Shown: positions 18,947 to 30,507 of the stretch, piece by piece
Layout of the letters: each line of letters opens with the position of its first letter
Position numbering within the stretch: the first letter of the stretch is position 1
NCBI RefSeq assembly: GCF_022179285.1
Contig: NZ_BPQO01000012.1
Location: 1 to 64,000, forward strand
Length of the DNA: 64,000 bases
Direction of reading: 5' to 3'
DNA from: Methylobacterium hispanicum
GTDB taxonomy: Bacteria; Pseudomonadota; Alphaproteobacteria; Rhizobiales; Beijerinckiaceae
Translations under genes and position numbers: made by a program
The notes under the pieces: generated by a model
Told to the model about the DNA's origin: nothing
Seen by the model: only the letters and a program-made list of their open reading frames with translations
The model's database searches: none

Positions 18947-19309
18947 ATGCGCACCGCACTCCGCGCCGCGGCCCTCGTCCTGGCGCTCGGCGCCACGCCG
19001 GCGCTCGGCGCCGGCCCGAACGGCGGCCAGACCACGGTCTCGGACGGCCATCCGGTCGAGTTCGTCGCCACCGAGAGCGGCGTCACGTTCTTCCTCAGCG
19101 ACGAGGCGGGGAAGCCGGTCGACACGGCCGGCCTGGCGGCCAAGGCCTTCATCCAGGCCGGGGGTAGGACGGAGACCGTGACCCTGAGGCCTGCGGCTCC
19201 GAACAGGCTCGTCGGCGACCTGAAGGCGCCGCTGGCGGTGGGCACGAAGGTCGTGCTTTCGGCAAAGCTGCACGGCCACAGCCTCCAGGCCCGCTTCGAG
19301 CAGCGGTGA
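18947..19309 (+). CDS. small periplasmic protein of metal-efflux operon
   Basis: 120 residues with a signal peptide (1-22, Ala/Leu-rich, ending Ala-Leu-Gly-Ala). The mature part begins 'GPNGGQTTVSDGHPVEFVAT' and is predicted to be a beta sandwich. Short proteins of this type are often found after CzcA-like pumps and resemble the extra N-terminal segment of the adaptor in this operon ('[16 protein letters not shown]' versus 'SGVTFFLSDEAGKPV'). It starts 33 bases after the pump. A periplasmic metal-handling role is inferred from context. Confidence 0.65.
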   Translation: MRTALRAAALVLALGATPALGAGPNGGQTTVSDGHPVEFVATESGVTFFLSDEAGKPVDTAGLAAKAFIQAGGRTETVTLRPAAPNRLVGDLKAPLAVGTKVVLSAKLHGHSLQARFEQR

Positions 19310-19346
19310 GGCTGGCCCTCGGCCCGCGCCCCGAGGCCGGCGGCGG

Positions 19347-22091
<2,745 letters not shown>

Positions 22092-22291
22092 CCGAATGCC
22101 TCGCCCGGTGCGCCTGCCCGGCCCCCGTCCGGACGGGCAGGCCCGATCCGCGAGGGCCCGCGCGCCCGAAGGCTCCTTCTATCGAGGGGCATCCCGGCCG
22201 CCTTGATTCAGGACAACGGGTGCGACGCGGCGGTGGACCGGCCGGCCCGGCTTCGGCGCTCGGCCCGGGGAGGACGCGATGCGCAGGCGCG

Positions 22292-23254
22292 TCAGTAGCC
22301 GCGCGCGGTATCGACGGAGGCGGGTATCCGCCCGGTCGCCCGATAGGCGCGCAGGTTGCCCGCGACCACGGCCGCGGCGGTCACGGGGTTCGTCGGAGCC
22401 GCGACGTGCGGCAGGACCGTGACGTCCGGGTGCCGCCACAGCGGGGAACCGGCGGGCAGCGGCTCGGCGTCGAACACGTCGAGGACCGCGTGCGAGAGAT
22501 GGCCGGCATCGAGGGCGGCGAGCAGGTCCCCGGTGACGACGATCGGCCCACGCGCGAGGTTGACGAGGGCACCGCCCGGCTTCATCGCGGCAAGCCGCCG
22601 CGCATCGAGGAGGCCGCGGGTCTCCGCAGTCAGCGGGAGCAGGCAGACCACGATGTCGCTGCGCGCGAGGAGATCCGGCAGCGCGTCGGGACCGGCGCAG
22701 GTCACGATCGGCGGCAGCGCCGCGCGGGCCGTCGCGGACGGAGCCGACCGGCTCCAGGCCGCCACGCGGAAGCCCGCCTCGAGCAGCCGATGCGCCGCCG
22801 CGGCGCCGAGGGCGCCGAGCCCGAGCAGCCCGACCGTCGTGTCGGCCGGCGCGCGGTAGGCCCGCGGGCGCCACATCGCCGCCTCCTGCTGGCGCCGATA
22901 GGCGGGCATGTCGCGCTGCAGGTAGTAGGTCCAGGCCAGGACGGCCTCGGCCATGGTGCGGGCGAGTTCGGGATCGACCAGCCGCACGATCGGCGGCGCC
23001 CCGGCGCCGAGATCCCGCACGAGACGCTCGACACCGGCCCACAGGGAGTGGATCCAGGCGAGGCGCGGCAGCCGCGCCACCTCCGCGGGGTCGGAGTTGG
23101 CCACGACCGCGACCTCGACCGTGGCCCGTTCCATCTCCGTCAGCGCGCGAAACGGCCGGACGCACTCCTCGGGCATCGCGGCGGACAATGCCGCGAGGTA
23201 CCGGACCTCGTCGTCGGTCCCGAGGTTCCCGACGAGGGCGACAGGTGGGTGCAT
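22292..23254 (-). CDS. GhrA-like D-2-hydroxyacid dehydrogenase
   Basis: 320 residues from the ATG at 23254 (an in-frame upstream extension looks non-coding). The NAD(P) motif 'TVGLLGLGALGAAAAHRL' is a clean Gly-x-Gly-x2-Gly, and 'HVAAPTNPVTAA' near the end carries the catalytic His region. Overall resemblance is to glyoxylate/hydroxypyruvate reductase A. In methylotrophs such enzymes can interconvert glyoxylate/glycolate or hydroxypyruvate/glycerate, but the serine-cycle enzyme HprA is a different subgroup, and this one's substrate is uncertain. It is divergent from the asparaginase gene. Confidence 0.8.
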   Translation of the reverse strand: MHPPVALVGNLGTDDEVRYLAALSAAMPEECVRPFRALTEMERATVEVAVVANSDPAEVARLPRLAWIHSLWAGVERLVRDLGAGAPPIVRLVDPELARTMAEAVLAWTYYLQRDMPAYRRQQEAAMWRPRAYRAPADTTVGLLGLGALGAAAAHRLLEAGFRVAAWSRSAPSATARAALPPIVTCAGPDALPDLLARSDIVVCLLPLTAETRGLLDARRLAAMKPGGALVNLARGPIVVTGDLLAALDAGHLSHAVLDVFDAEPLPAGSPLWRHPDVTVLPHVAAPTNPVTAAAVVAGNLRAYRATGRIPASVDTARGY

Positions 23255-23438
23255 CGTTACCGACCAGATCCGTAGCGCCGCAGTGCGTCTATCCCATACC
23301 CGCAAAGGTCGTTAGATCGCGAGCGGAAGTCGTCCCGGTCGGCGTCGTGCGTCCCGCGAAGCATCACCGCGGATGTGAGGAACCCTCGCGTCGTGCAGGG
23401 TGTTCGAATGGCCGATTCTCGGCGACGGAGGTTTGGGT

Positions 23439-24494
23439 ATGGCTGGAGAGTTTCTCAGGCAAACGCTGCTCGGCCTCGCCGGCTTGACTTTGCTCGGGGC
23501 CCAGGCGGGTGCCGCGGAGCTTCCGAAGATCGCCGTGGTCGCGACCGGCGGCACGATCGCGATGAAGCTCGACCCCACCACCCATGCGCCGGTGCCGGCG
23601 CTGTCGGGCGAGGACCTCGTCTCGGCCGTGCCGAAGCTGAAGGACATCGCCACCATCGCGGTCACCGAGTTCAGCAACGTCCCGAGCGACTACATGGGGC
23701 CGGACCGCTGGCCGGCGCTGTCGCGCAAGGTCGATGAGATCCTGGCCGACCCGGGCGTTCGGGGCGCGATCGTCCTGCACGGCACCGACACCCTCGACCA
23801 GACCGCCTACTTCCTCGACCTGACGCTGAAGAGCGACAAGCCGGTGGTGCTGGTCGGCGCGCAGCGCAACGCGTCCGACTGGGACGCGGACGGCCCGCGC
23901 AACCTCCTCAACGCGGCGCGCCAGATCCTGGCGGACGGATCGGCCGGCCTCGGGGTCACGGTGACCCTCAACCACCGCATCAACGCGGCGCGCGAGGTCC
24001 GCAAGACCCACACGAGCAACGTCGAGACCTTCAATTCGGGGGATGCGGGCATCCTCGGCTACGTGGACGAGGACCGGGTCGTCTTCAGCCGGAAGTCGCT
24101 GCGGCGCCAGACCCTGCCGCTGCCCGAGCGGATGCCGCGGATCGATCTGGTCGCGATGTATGCCGGCGCCGACGGCAGTCAGGTCCGCCACGCGGCAGAG
24201 ACCGGCGCCGAGGCGATCGTGGTCGAGGCCTATGGCTGGGGCAACATGAACGCGGAGATGCACGACGCCATCGCCGAGGTGATCGCCAAGGGCGTTCCGG
24301 TCATCGTGGCCACCAAGGTCTACGACGGGCGCGCCCTGCCGGTCTACGGCTTCAAGGGCGGCGGCAACACGCTGCTCAAGGCCGGCGCGGTGTTCGCGGG
24401 CGACCTCACGCCGGACAAGGCCCGGATCCTGGCGCTCATCGCGCTGCCGGCGACGAAAGAGCGGGCCGCCCTCCAGGCCATCTTCGACAAGTAG
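23439..24494 (+). CDS. ansB: secreted type II L-asparaginase
   Basis: 351 residues. The start at 23439 is preferred over an in-frame ATG at 23400 because GGAGG sits 8 bases upstream and the protein then begins with a signal peptide ('LGLAGLTLLGAQAGAAE'), which directs it to the periplasm. Both catalytic triads are readable: Thr in 'ATGGTIAM' and the 'HGTDTLDQTAYFLDL' motif with Thr and Asp, with Lys in 'VGAQRNASDWDADGPRN' nearby. It hydrolyses asparagine to aspartate and ammonia. It is a single gene, divergent from the dehydrogenase. Confidence 0.9.
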   Translation: MAGEFLRQTLLGLAGLTLLGAQAGAAELPKIAVVATGGTIAMKLDPTTHAPVPALSGEDLVSAVPKLKDIATIAVTEFSNVPSDYMGPDRWPALSRKVDEILADPGVRGAIVLHGTDTLDQTAYFLDLTLKSDKPVVLVGAQRNASDWDADGPRNLLNAARQILADGSAGLGVTVTLNHRINAAREVRKTHTSNVETFNSGDAGILGYVDEDRVVFSRKSLRRQTLPLPERMPRIDLVAMYAGADGSQVRHAAETGAEAIVVEAYGWGNMNAEMHDAIAEVIAKGVPVIVATKVYDGRALPVYGFKGGGNTLLKAGAVFAGDLTPDKARILALIALPATKERAALQAIFDK

Positions 24495-24514
24495 CCGCCG
24501 CGGCCGGGTGTGCC

Positions 24515-24538
24515 GCGCGCGAATCGCCGATCGCGCGC
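24515..24538 (+). terminator. inverted repeat after asparaginase
   Basis: An 8-bp stem GCGCGCGA / TCGCGCGC with an 8-base loop, about 20 bases after the asparaginase stop. There is no T-run, so this is a weak call. Confidence 0.35.
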
Positions 24539-24681
24539 TGGGACCCGCGTGATGCCGGATCGAGACCTTCGGCACCGGCGCCGCCGGGCCGTTAAGCACC
24601 TGTTAAGGCCGGGTTCGCCGTAACGGTGCGGGTGCGCATGGCGGGCCGCCCGGCCGGCCTCACCCGAACGGGAGTGTCCTC

Positions 24682-25734
24682 ATCAGCTCGACCGCGACGT
24701 CACGGCATCGACCCGATCTCCGCGTCCTGGCCCACCTCACGGGGCGGCTGCGCGCCCATCCCTGGATGGGCGACGTCGCGGCCGTGGCGGCGACCGGAAT
24801 CGCGCTCGCGCTGCGCTTCGCGGTCGACGACGTGCTGCCGCCGGGCTTTCCCTACCTGACCTTCTTCCCGGCCGTGATCCTCACGACCTTCTTCTGCGGC
24901 CTGCGGCCGGGCATCGTCTGCGCGGTGCTGTGCGGCCTCTCCGCCTGGTACTTCTTCCTGCCGCCGACCGGATCCTACGCGCTGGACGGGGCGACCGCGC
25001 TCGCGCTGCTGTTCTATGCCGGCATCGTGGGGGTCGACATCGCGCTGATCCACCTCATGCAGCGCGCCGGCACGCGCCTGCAGGCCGAGCGTGCCGTCAC
25101 CGCGACGCTGTACGAGCAGCAGCGGACCATGTTCCAGGAGTTGCAGCACCGCGTCGCCAACAACATGCAGTTCGTCGCCGCGCTGCTCACCCTTCAGAAG
25201 AGGAAGGTCGGCGCGGATCCGTCGGCGGCGCTGTCGGCCCTGGACGAGGCGCGCGTGCGCCTCGAGACGATCTCCCGGATCCACCGGCGCCTCTACGACC
25301 CGGAGCGGGTGAGCCAGCCGGTCGGCCGGTACCTGCAGGAGCTGTGCTCCGACCTGCTCGACGCGACCGGCGCACGCAACGTCGTCTGCCTGGTCGATGC
25401 CTCCCACGTCCAGCTCGACCTGCCACGCCTGACGACCTTGTCCCTCCTCGTGGTCGAGGTGGTCACCAACGCCCTCAAGCACGCCTTCGTCCCGGGTGGG
25501 CGCGGCACCATCACGGTCCGGCTGGACCAGCTGACGCCGGAGCGCCTGATGCTGACCATCGCCGACGACGGGCGGGGTCTGCCCGCCGCGTTCGACCCAG
25601 AGGCCGGCAGGAGTCTCGGCTTCCGCATCTGCCAGGGACTGGCGAGCCAGCTCGGCGGCGTCCTCCGGCACAGCTCGGAGGGCGGCGTGGTGGTGCGCCT
25701 CGATTTCCCGGTCGCCGGGCCGGCCTCTCCCTGA
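24682..25734 (+). CDS. DUF4118 / HisKA_2-type sensor histidine kinase
   Basis: About 350 residues if started at the ATC codon at 24682, or 322 from the first ATG at 24766. The ATC start is proposed because GGGAG lies 7 bases upstream, the extra residues read like protein, and the ATG at 24766 has no ribosome site and cuts into a plausible N-terminus. Residues about 45-130 are four membrane spans of the DUF4118 (KdpD-like) type ('FFPAVILTTFFCGLRPG'). The H-box 'ELQHRVANNMQFVAALLTLQ' is HisKA_2, followed by an HWE/HATPase ATP-binding domain ('NALKHAF', 'DDGRGLP'). No response regulator is adjacent. It ends 37 bases from the convergent hybrid kinase. Confidence 0.8.
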   Translation: MSSTATSRHRPDLRVLAHLTGRLRAHPWMGDVAAVAATGIALALRFAVDDVLPPGFPYLTFFPAVILTTFFCGLRPGIVCAVLCGLSAWYFFLPPTGSYALDGATALALLFYAGIVGVDIALIHLMQRAGTRLQAERAVTATLYEQQRTMFQELQHRVANNMQFVAALLTLQKRKVGADPSAALSALDEARVRLETISRIHRRLYDPERVSQPVGRYLQELCSDLLDATGARNVVCLVDASHVQLDLPRLTTLSLLVVEVVTNALKHAFVPGGRGTITVRLDQLTPERLMLTIADDGRGLPAAFDPEAGRSLGFRICQGLASQLGGVLRHSSEGGVVVRLDFPVAGPASP

Positions 25735-25770
25735 GGCGGCGGCCCGGCCCGGCAGCCGTGCCCGGACGCC

Positions 25771-28700
25771 CTAAAGGCTCATCAGCGCGCGGACCCGGGA
25801 GGCCAGCGTATCGATCGCGAACGGCTTGGTCAGCACCTGCGTGCCCGGCCGCAGGTGGCCGTTGCCGACGGCGGCGTTCTCGGCATAGCCGGTGATGAAC
25901 AGGGTCTTGAGCTGCGGGCGGACGTCCTGGCCCGCATCGGCCATCTGCCGGCCGTTCATGCCCCCGGGCAGGCCGACATCGGTGATCAGCAGGTCGATGC
26001 GCACGTCCGAGCGCAGCACCTTGAGGCCGGCGACGCTGTCGGCGGCCTCGATCACCGCGTAGCCGAGATCGCAGAGCACGTCCGTCACCAGCATGCGCAC
26101 GGAGGGCTCGTCGTCCACGACCAGCACGGTCTCGCCGGCCTCCGCGAAGGCGGCAGGCGTGCGCTCGACGCCGCCCTCGTCCGGTGAGGCGTCGCCGTAG
26201 TAGCGCGGCAGGTAGATGCACACCGTGGTGCCCTGGCCGACCTCCGAGTAGATCCGGACCTGCCCCCCCGACTGCTGGGCGAAGCCGTAGATCATCGAGA
26301 GGCCGAGGCCCGTGCCCTGGCCGATCGGCTTCGTTGTGAAGAAGGGCTCGAAGACGCGCGCGACGATCTCGGGTGGCATGCCGGTGCCGGTGTCGGTCAC
26401 GCACAGGGACAGGTACTGGCCCTCCGGGATCTCGTGGGCGCGGGCGGCCTCGCGGTCCATCCAGCGGTTGGCGGTCTCGACCGTGATGCGCCCGCCGTCC
26501 GGCATGGCGTCGCGGGCGTTGATGCAGAGGTTCAGGAGCGCGTTCTCGAGCTGGCTCGGATCGACCAGCGCCGGCCAGAGGCCGGTCGCCCCCACGGCCT
26601 CGACCGGGATGCTCGGCCCGACCGTGCGCTGGATCAGGTCGGTCATGCCCTCCACGAGCGCGTTCACGTTGGTCGGGCGCGGGTCGAGGGTCTGGCGCCG
26701 GGAGAAGGCGAGGAGCCGGTGCGTCAGGGCGGCGGCGCGCTTGGCCGCGCCCTGGGCGGCGGCCATGTACTTGTCGACGTCCGACAGGCGGCCCTGGGCG
26801 ATCCGCGTGCCCATCAGTTCCAGGGAGCCGGAGATGCCCGCCAGCAGGTTGTTGAAGTCGTGCGCGAGGCCGCCGGTGAGCTGGCCCACCGCCTCCATCT
26901 TCTGCGACTGGCGCAGCTTCTCCTCGGTCTGCATCAGCTCGTCGGTCCGTTCGGCCACGCGCTGCTCGAGGGTCTCGTTGAGGGCGCGCAGCGCCGCGAT
27001 GGCCCGGTCGCGCTCGGCCTCGACGGCGCGGCGCTCCTCAACGTCGATGAGGACGCCGGGGAAGCTCAGCGGCGTGCCGTCCGGCGCGTGGTCCACGCGG
27101 CCGTTGGCCTCCAGCCAGTAGTACTTCCCGTCCGTCCGGCGCGTGCGGTACTGGTGGGCGTAGGCGCCTCCCCGGGCGATCGCCTCCCGGATCGCCTCGG
27201 CCAGCCCCGCCTGGTCGTCGGGGTGCACGGTCGCGACGATCTGGGCGAGCGGGATGCCCTCGCGCCCGAGCGCCGGGTCGAGGCCGAAGCTGCGCGCGAA
27301 GGCCTCGTCGACCGCGAACCGATCGGTGGGCAGGTCCCAGTGCCAGGTGCCGATGATCGCGCCGGCCGCCAGCGCGAGCTGGACGCGCTCCACGTTCTCG
27401 CGCGCGAGCGCCTCGCTGGCGCGCAGGCGCTCCTCCGCGACCCGCCGGGCGGTCACGTCGTTGAAGATGATCGCGATCTGGCGGTCGGCCGGCTCCCCGA
27501 CGGGCACCGCGCGCACGTCGAACCAGCGCTTGAAGGCCTCCGCATAGCTCTCGAAATTCGCGGGCTCCCGGGTCTTGGCGACGCGCCCGTAGGTCTCGAA
27601 CCAGAATCGTTCGAGGTCCGGCGCGAACTCCGTCACCCACTTGCCGCGCAGGTTGACGCCGGATTCCCGCTCGAAGGCCGGGTTGGCCTCGAGGAAGCGG
27701 TAATCGACCGGCCGGTCGTCGGCGTCGAACTTGACCTCGACGATGGCGAAGGCCGCCTCGATCGTGTCCAGGATCATCCTGAAGCGCTCCTCGCTGCGCG
27801 CCAGGGCATCGACGGCGCGCCGCTGCTCGGTGATGTCGCGCGCCACGCCCGAGAACCGGACCGGCCGGCCCCGGGCGTCGCGCTCAATCTCGCCCCGGCG
27901 GGCGATCCAGCGCAGGGCGCCGGTATCCGGCCGGCGGATGCGGTACTCGACGTCGCGGGGTGGCCGGCCGCTGCGGCGGGTCTCGGCCGTCGAGATCAAG
28001 TGCCGGTCCTCGGCGACGATCAGCCGCTCGAAATCGCCTGCCGGGTAGCTCTCTCGCACGGGCAGGCCGTAGAGACGGCAGAATTCCGGAGTGGGGTGGA
28101 GGAGGCCGTCCGCGATGCTGACGGTGAACAGGCCGACCCCGCCGGCCGCCTGCGCGCGCCGCAGGTTGGCCTCGGCCGTGCGGAGGGCTTCGCCGGCCGC
28201 GTGCTGCGCGGTGCGGTCGCGCAGGAACTTGACGTATCCCTGATGGGTTCCGGCCGGATCCTGCAGCCGCATCAGCTCGCCGGACGCCCACAAGGCCGTG
28301 CCGTCCTTGCGCAGATGCCAGCGCTCGTCGAGCGCCCGCCCCTCGCGAGCCGCCGTCAGCAGTTCTTGGGCCGGTATGCCCGCCTCCCGGTCCTCGGGCG
28401 TGAAGATCAGGTCCGTGGTGAGCCCCGCCACCTCCTCCGGCGACCAGCCGAGGATGCGCGCAGCACCCGCGTTCCAATCGACGATCCGGCCGGCGAGGTC
28501 GAGCAGGAGGATGGCGTAGTCGGTCGCGCTGTCGAACAGCGCGCGGTAGCGACCCTCGCTGACCTGCCCGGCCCGGCGCGCCTCGGCTTCGCTGGCCTGG
28601 GCCAGCCCCGCCGAGATCATGCCGGCGAACAGGCGCGCCGCCCGGAGGTCGAGCTCGGCGAACGCTCCGGCCCGGTCCGACTGGAGCTTGAGGACCCCGA

Positions 28701-29607
28701 CCGTGTCGGATCCGCGCTTGATCGGCGCCATCACGCAGGCGCGCAGGCCCATGCGCGCGGCCAGGTCCTGGTTGACGCGGCCATCCGCCCGCACGTCGTC
28801 CAGGCGCAGGGCCTCGCCGCCGCGGAAGCAGGCGCCCGACAGGCTGCCGTCGAGCGGGACGCGCAAACCCTGCCGGTCCGTCAGGCGGCCACGGGTCGTG
28901 CGGTAGAGCAAAGTGTCGTCGTCCAGGAGTTCGATCACCCCGCCCTCGGCCTGCGGGACGGCGCGCATGGCCCCGGCCAGGAGCGCATCGAGGATGCGGT
29001 CGAGGTCGCCGCCGGCCGCCAGCACGTCGGCCTGTGTGGCGATCAGGGCGTTCTGCTGCGCGATGGTGGCCGCCTGCTCCGCCAGGGCCACGTCGCGGGC
29101 CGCGACGGCGCGGCGGATCTCCAGCTGGCTCATCACCTGCCGGGCCAGCGCCCGCAGCCCGCGGGCCTGTGAGGCGGTCAGGCCGTCCGGCCGCGGCGCG
29201 CCGTCGATCACGCACAGGCTGCCGAGCACATGGCCCTCGGGGCTGCGCAGCGGCGCGCCCGCGTAGAAGCGCAGGTGCGGATCCTCGACCACGAGGGGAT
29301 TGGCCCGAGTCCGCGGATCCTGGGTCAGGTCGGGTATGACCAGCAGATCCGGTGCGGACAGGACGTGGACGCAGACCGACCGGTCGAGGTCGGTCTGGCA
29401 GTCCGGGAAACCCAGGCGGGCCTTGAACCACTGCCGACTGTCGGCAACCAGGCTGACCAGCGCCACCGGGGCGGCGCAGAGCTCGGCGGCGAGCTGGACG
29501 ACGTCGTCGAATCCCTCCTCCGCCGGCGTATCGAGGATGCCGTAGGAAGCGAGGGCGTTCAGGCGTTCGGTGTCGTGGACGTCGGACAGGTCGGACGGGT
29601 GTGACAT
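25771..29607 (-). CDS. cytoplasmic hybrid sensor histidine kinase (GAF-GAF-PAS4-HisKA-REC)
   Basis: 1278 residues from the ATG at 29607. The order is: GAF (about 20-170, 'VCVHVLSAPDLLVIPDLTQD'), a second GAF (about 190-340), four PAS domains (about 360-880), a coiled coil ('ALNETLEQRVAERTDELMQ'), HisKA with phospho-His near 916 ('GGLAHDFNNLLAGISG'), HATPase (about 960-1150, with 'DTGTGMPPEI'), and a receiver domain with the phospho-Asp near 1210 ('LLITDVGLPGG'). There are no membrane spans. It likely senses internal signals and passes phosphate through its own receiver to an unlinked phosphotransferase. It runs convergent to the HisKA_2 kinase. The ribosome site is weak. Confidence 0.85.
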   Translation of the reverse strand: MSHPSDLSDVHDTERLNALASYGILDTPAEEGFDDVVQLAAELCAAPVALVSLVADSRQWFKARLGFPDCQTDLDRSVCVHVLSAPDLLVIPDLTQDPRTRANPLVVEDPHLRFYAGAPLRSPEGHVLGSLCVIDGAPRPDGLTASQARGLRALARQVMSQLEIRRAVAARDVALAEQAATIAQQNALIATQADVLAAGGDLDRILDALLAGAMRAVPQAEGGVIELLDDDTLLYRTTRGRLTDRQGLRVPLDGSLSGACFRGGEALRLDDVRADGRVNQDLAARMGLRACVMAPIKRGSDTVGVLKLQSDRAGAFAELDLRAARLFAGMISAGLAQASEAEARRAGQVSEGRYRALFDSATDYAILLLDLAGRIVDWNAGAARILGWSPEEVAGLTTDLIFTPEDREAGIPAQELLTAAREGRALDERWHLRKDGTALWASGELMRLQDPAGTHQGYVKFLRDRTAQHAAGEALRTAEANLRRAQAAGGVGLFTVSIADGLLHPTPEFCRLYGLPVRESYPAGDFERLIVAEDRHLISTAETRRSGRPPRDVEYRIRRPDTGALRWIARRGEIERDARGRPVRFSGVARDITEQRRAVDALARSEERFRMILDTIEAAFAIVEVKFDADDRPVDYRFLEANPAFERESGVNLRGKWVTEFAPDLERFWFETYGRVAKTREPANFESYAEAFKRWFDVRAVPVGEPADRQIAIIFNDVTARRVAEERLRASEALARENVERVQLALAAGAIIGTWHWDLPTDRFAVDEAFARSFGLDPALGREGIPLAQIVATVHPDDQAGLAEAIREAIARGGAYAHQYRTRRTDGKYYWLEANGRVDHAPDGTPLSFPGVLIDVEERRAVEAERDRAIAALRALNETLEQRVAERTDELMQTEEKLRQSQKMEAVGQLTGGLAHDFNNLLAGISGSLELMGTRIAQGRLSDVDKYMAAAQGAAKRAAALTHRLLAFSRRQTLDPRPTNVNALVEGMTDLIQRTVGPSIPVEAVGATGLWPALVDPSQLENALLNLCINARDAMPDGGRITVETANRWMDREAARAHEIPEGQYLSLCVTDTGTGMPPEIVARVFEPFFTTKPIGQGTGLGLSMIYGFAQQSGGQVRIYSEVGQGTTVCIYLPRYYGDASPDEGGVERTPAAFAEAGETVLVVDDEPSVRMLVTDVLCDLGYAVIEAADSVAGLKVLRSDVRIDLLITDVGLPGGMNGRQMADAGQDVRPQLKTLFITGYAENAAVGNGHLRPGTQVLTKPFAIDTLASRVRALMSL

Positions 29608-29713
29608 GCGGAATGGGATCTTCGACGGTTCCGGCTCATAGCGTGAAGCGAGCGGCCGCGTCAGCCTCTGCGCTCGCCCCGCGCGACCTCTCGCATCCGC
29701 CCGAAGCGCGCGG

Positions 29714-30496
29714 CTAACGGGGGCGACTTGCGGTTGCGGCCGCTCGCGCCTCGGCGACGAGATCGCCGAGGATCGCGAGCGCCCCGCGCGTGATCGCTGG
29801 TCCCGCCTTTGCCGGGCTACCCGCCGCGAAGGGCGGCTGCGGCGCATATTCCGCGACGAGCTGGGCCGTTCGCGCATAGTCGTCACCCCGCAGGCGGGCG
29901 GCGAGCGCGAGGGCGAAGTCGAGCCCGGCCGAGATGCCCGCCGCGGTGATCCGGTTTCGGTCGAACACCACGCGCTCATCGACCGGGACCGCGCCGAGGA
30001 GGGGCAGCACGGTGTCGCGCACGCACCAGTGCGAGGTCGCGCGGTATCCGTCGAGCAGCCCCGCGGCCCCGAGGATCAGCGAACCGGTACAGACGCCCGT
30101 GACCCAGCGCGCGCGACCCGCCCGGTCCCGCAGGAAGGCGAGCGTGGCGGCGTCGCGCATCTGGGCGGGGGTACCGTCACCGCCGGGCACGAACAGCACG
30201 TCGAGGTCGGCGGGACAGGCGGCAAAGCTCGTCGTGGCAAGCAGGCCGATGCCGGTGTCGCTCGGTACGGGGCCGGGAGTCCGGGCGACGAGATGGAGGC
30301 TGCCGGGTGCGAGGCCCGCGAGCAAGTCGTGCGGGCCGACCACGTCGAGGGCCGTCATGCCCGGATAGAGCAGCATGGCGATGCGCATCGGCCGCCCTGC
30401 GGCGAGCGGAGGGGGTGCGTCGCGGGCCTGCGCCCGACGGGGCAGAAGGCTCGCGGCCATGAGGGCGGCCGCACCGACCTCGCGGCGACTCACCAT
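29714..30496 (-). CDS. exported DJ-1/PfpI-family protein
   Basis: 260 residues from the ATG at 30496, which has AGGGAG in the right place. The N-terminus 'SRREVGAAALMAASLLPRRA' has a twin-arginine-like signal. The rest is a DJ-1/PfpI (class I glutamine amidotransferase-like) domain with 'IAMLLYPGMTALDVVGPHDL' and the nucleophile elbow Gly-Val-Cys-Thr-Gly ('VTGVCTGSLILGAAGLLDG'). It resembles the isonitrile-hydratase/GlxA group, but the AraC-type DNA-binding half of GlxA is absent. An enzymatic role outside the cytoplasm is possible. The gene sits just downstream of the photolyase-like gene (11-base gap) and may share its transcript. Confidence 0.75.
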   Translation of the reverse strand: MVSRREVGAAALMAASLLPRRAQARDAPPPLAAGRPMRIAMLLYPGMTALDVVGPHDLLAGLAPGSLHLVARTPGPVPSDTGIGLLATTSFAACPADLDVLFVPGGDGTPAQMRDAATLAFLRDRAGRARWVTGVCTGSLILGAAGLLDGYRATSHWCVRDTVLPLLGAVPVDERVVFDRNRITAAGISAGLDFALALAARLRGDDYARTAQLVAEYAPQPPFAAGSPAKAGPAITRGALAILGDLVAEARAAATASRPR

Positions 30497-30507
30497 GATC
30501 GGTCTCC

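Noticed and set aside
15665..19279. 1204-codon minus-strand frame opposite the RND pump
   Set aside because: Same high-GC shadow effect; the plus strand has a full-length, motif-complete pump.
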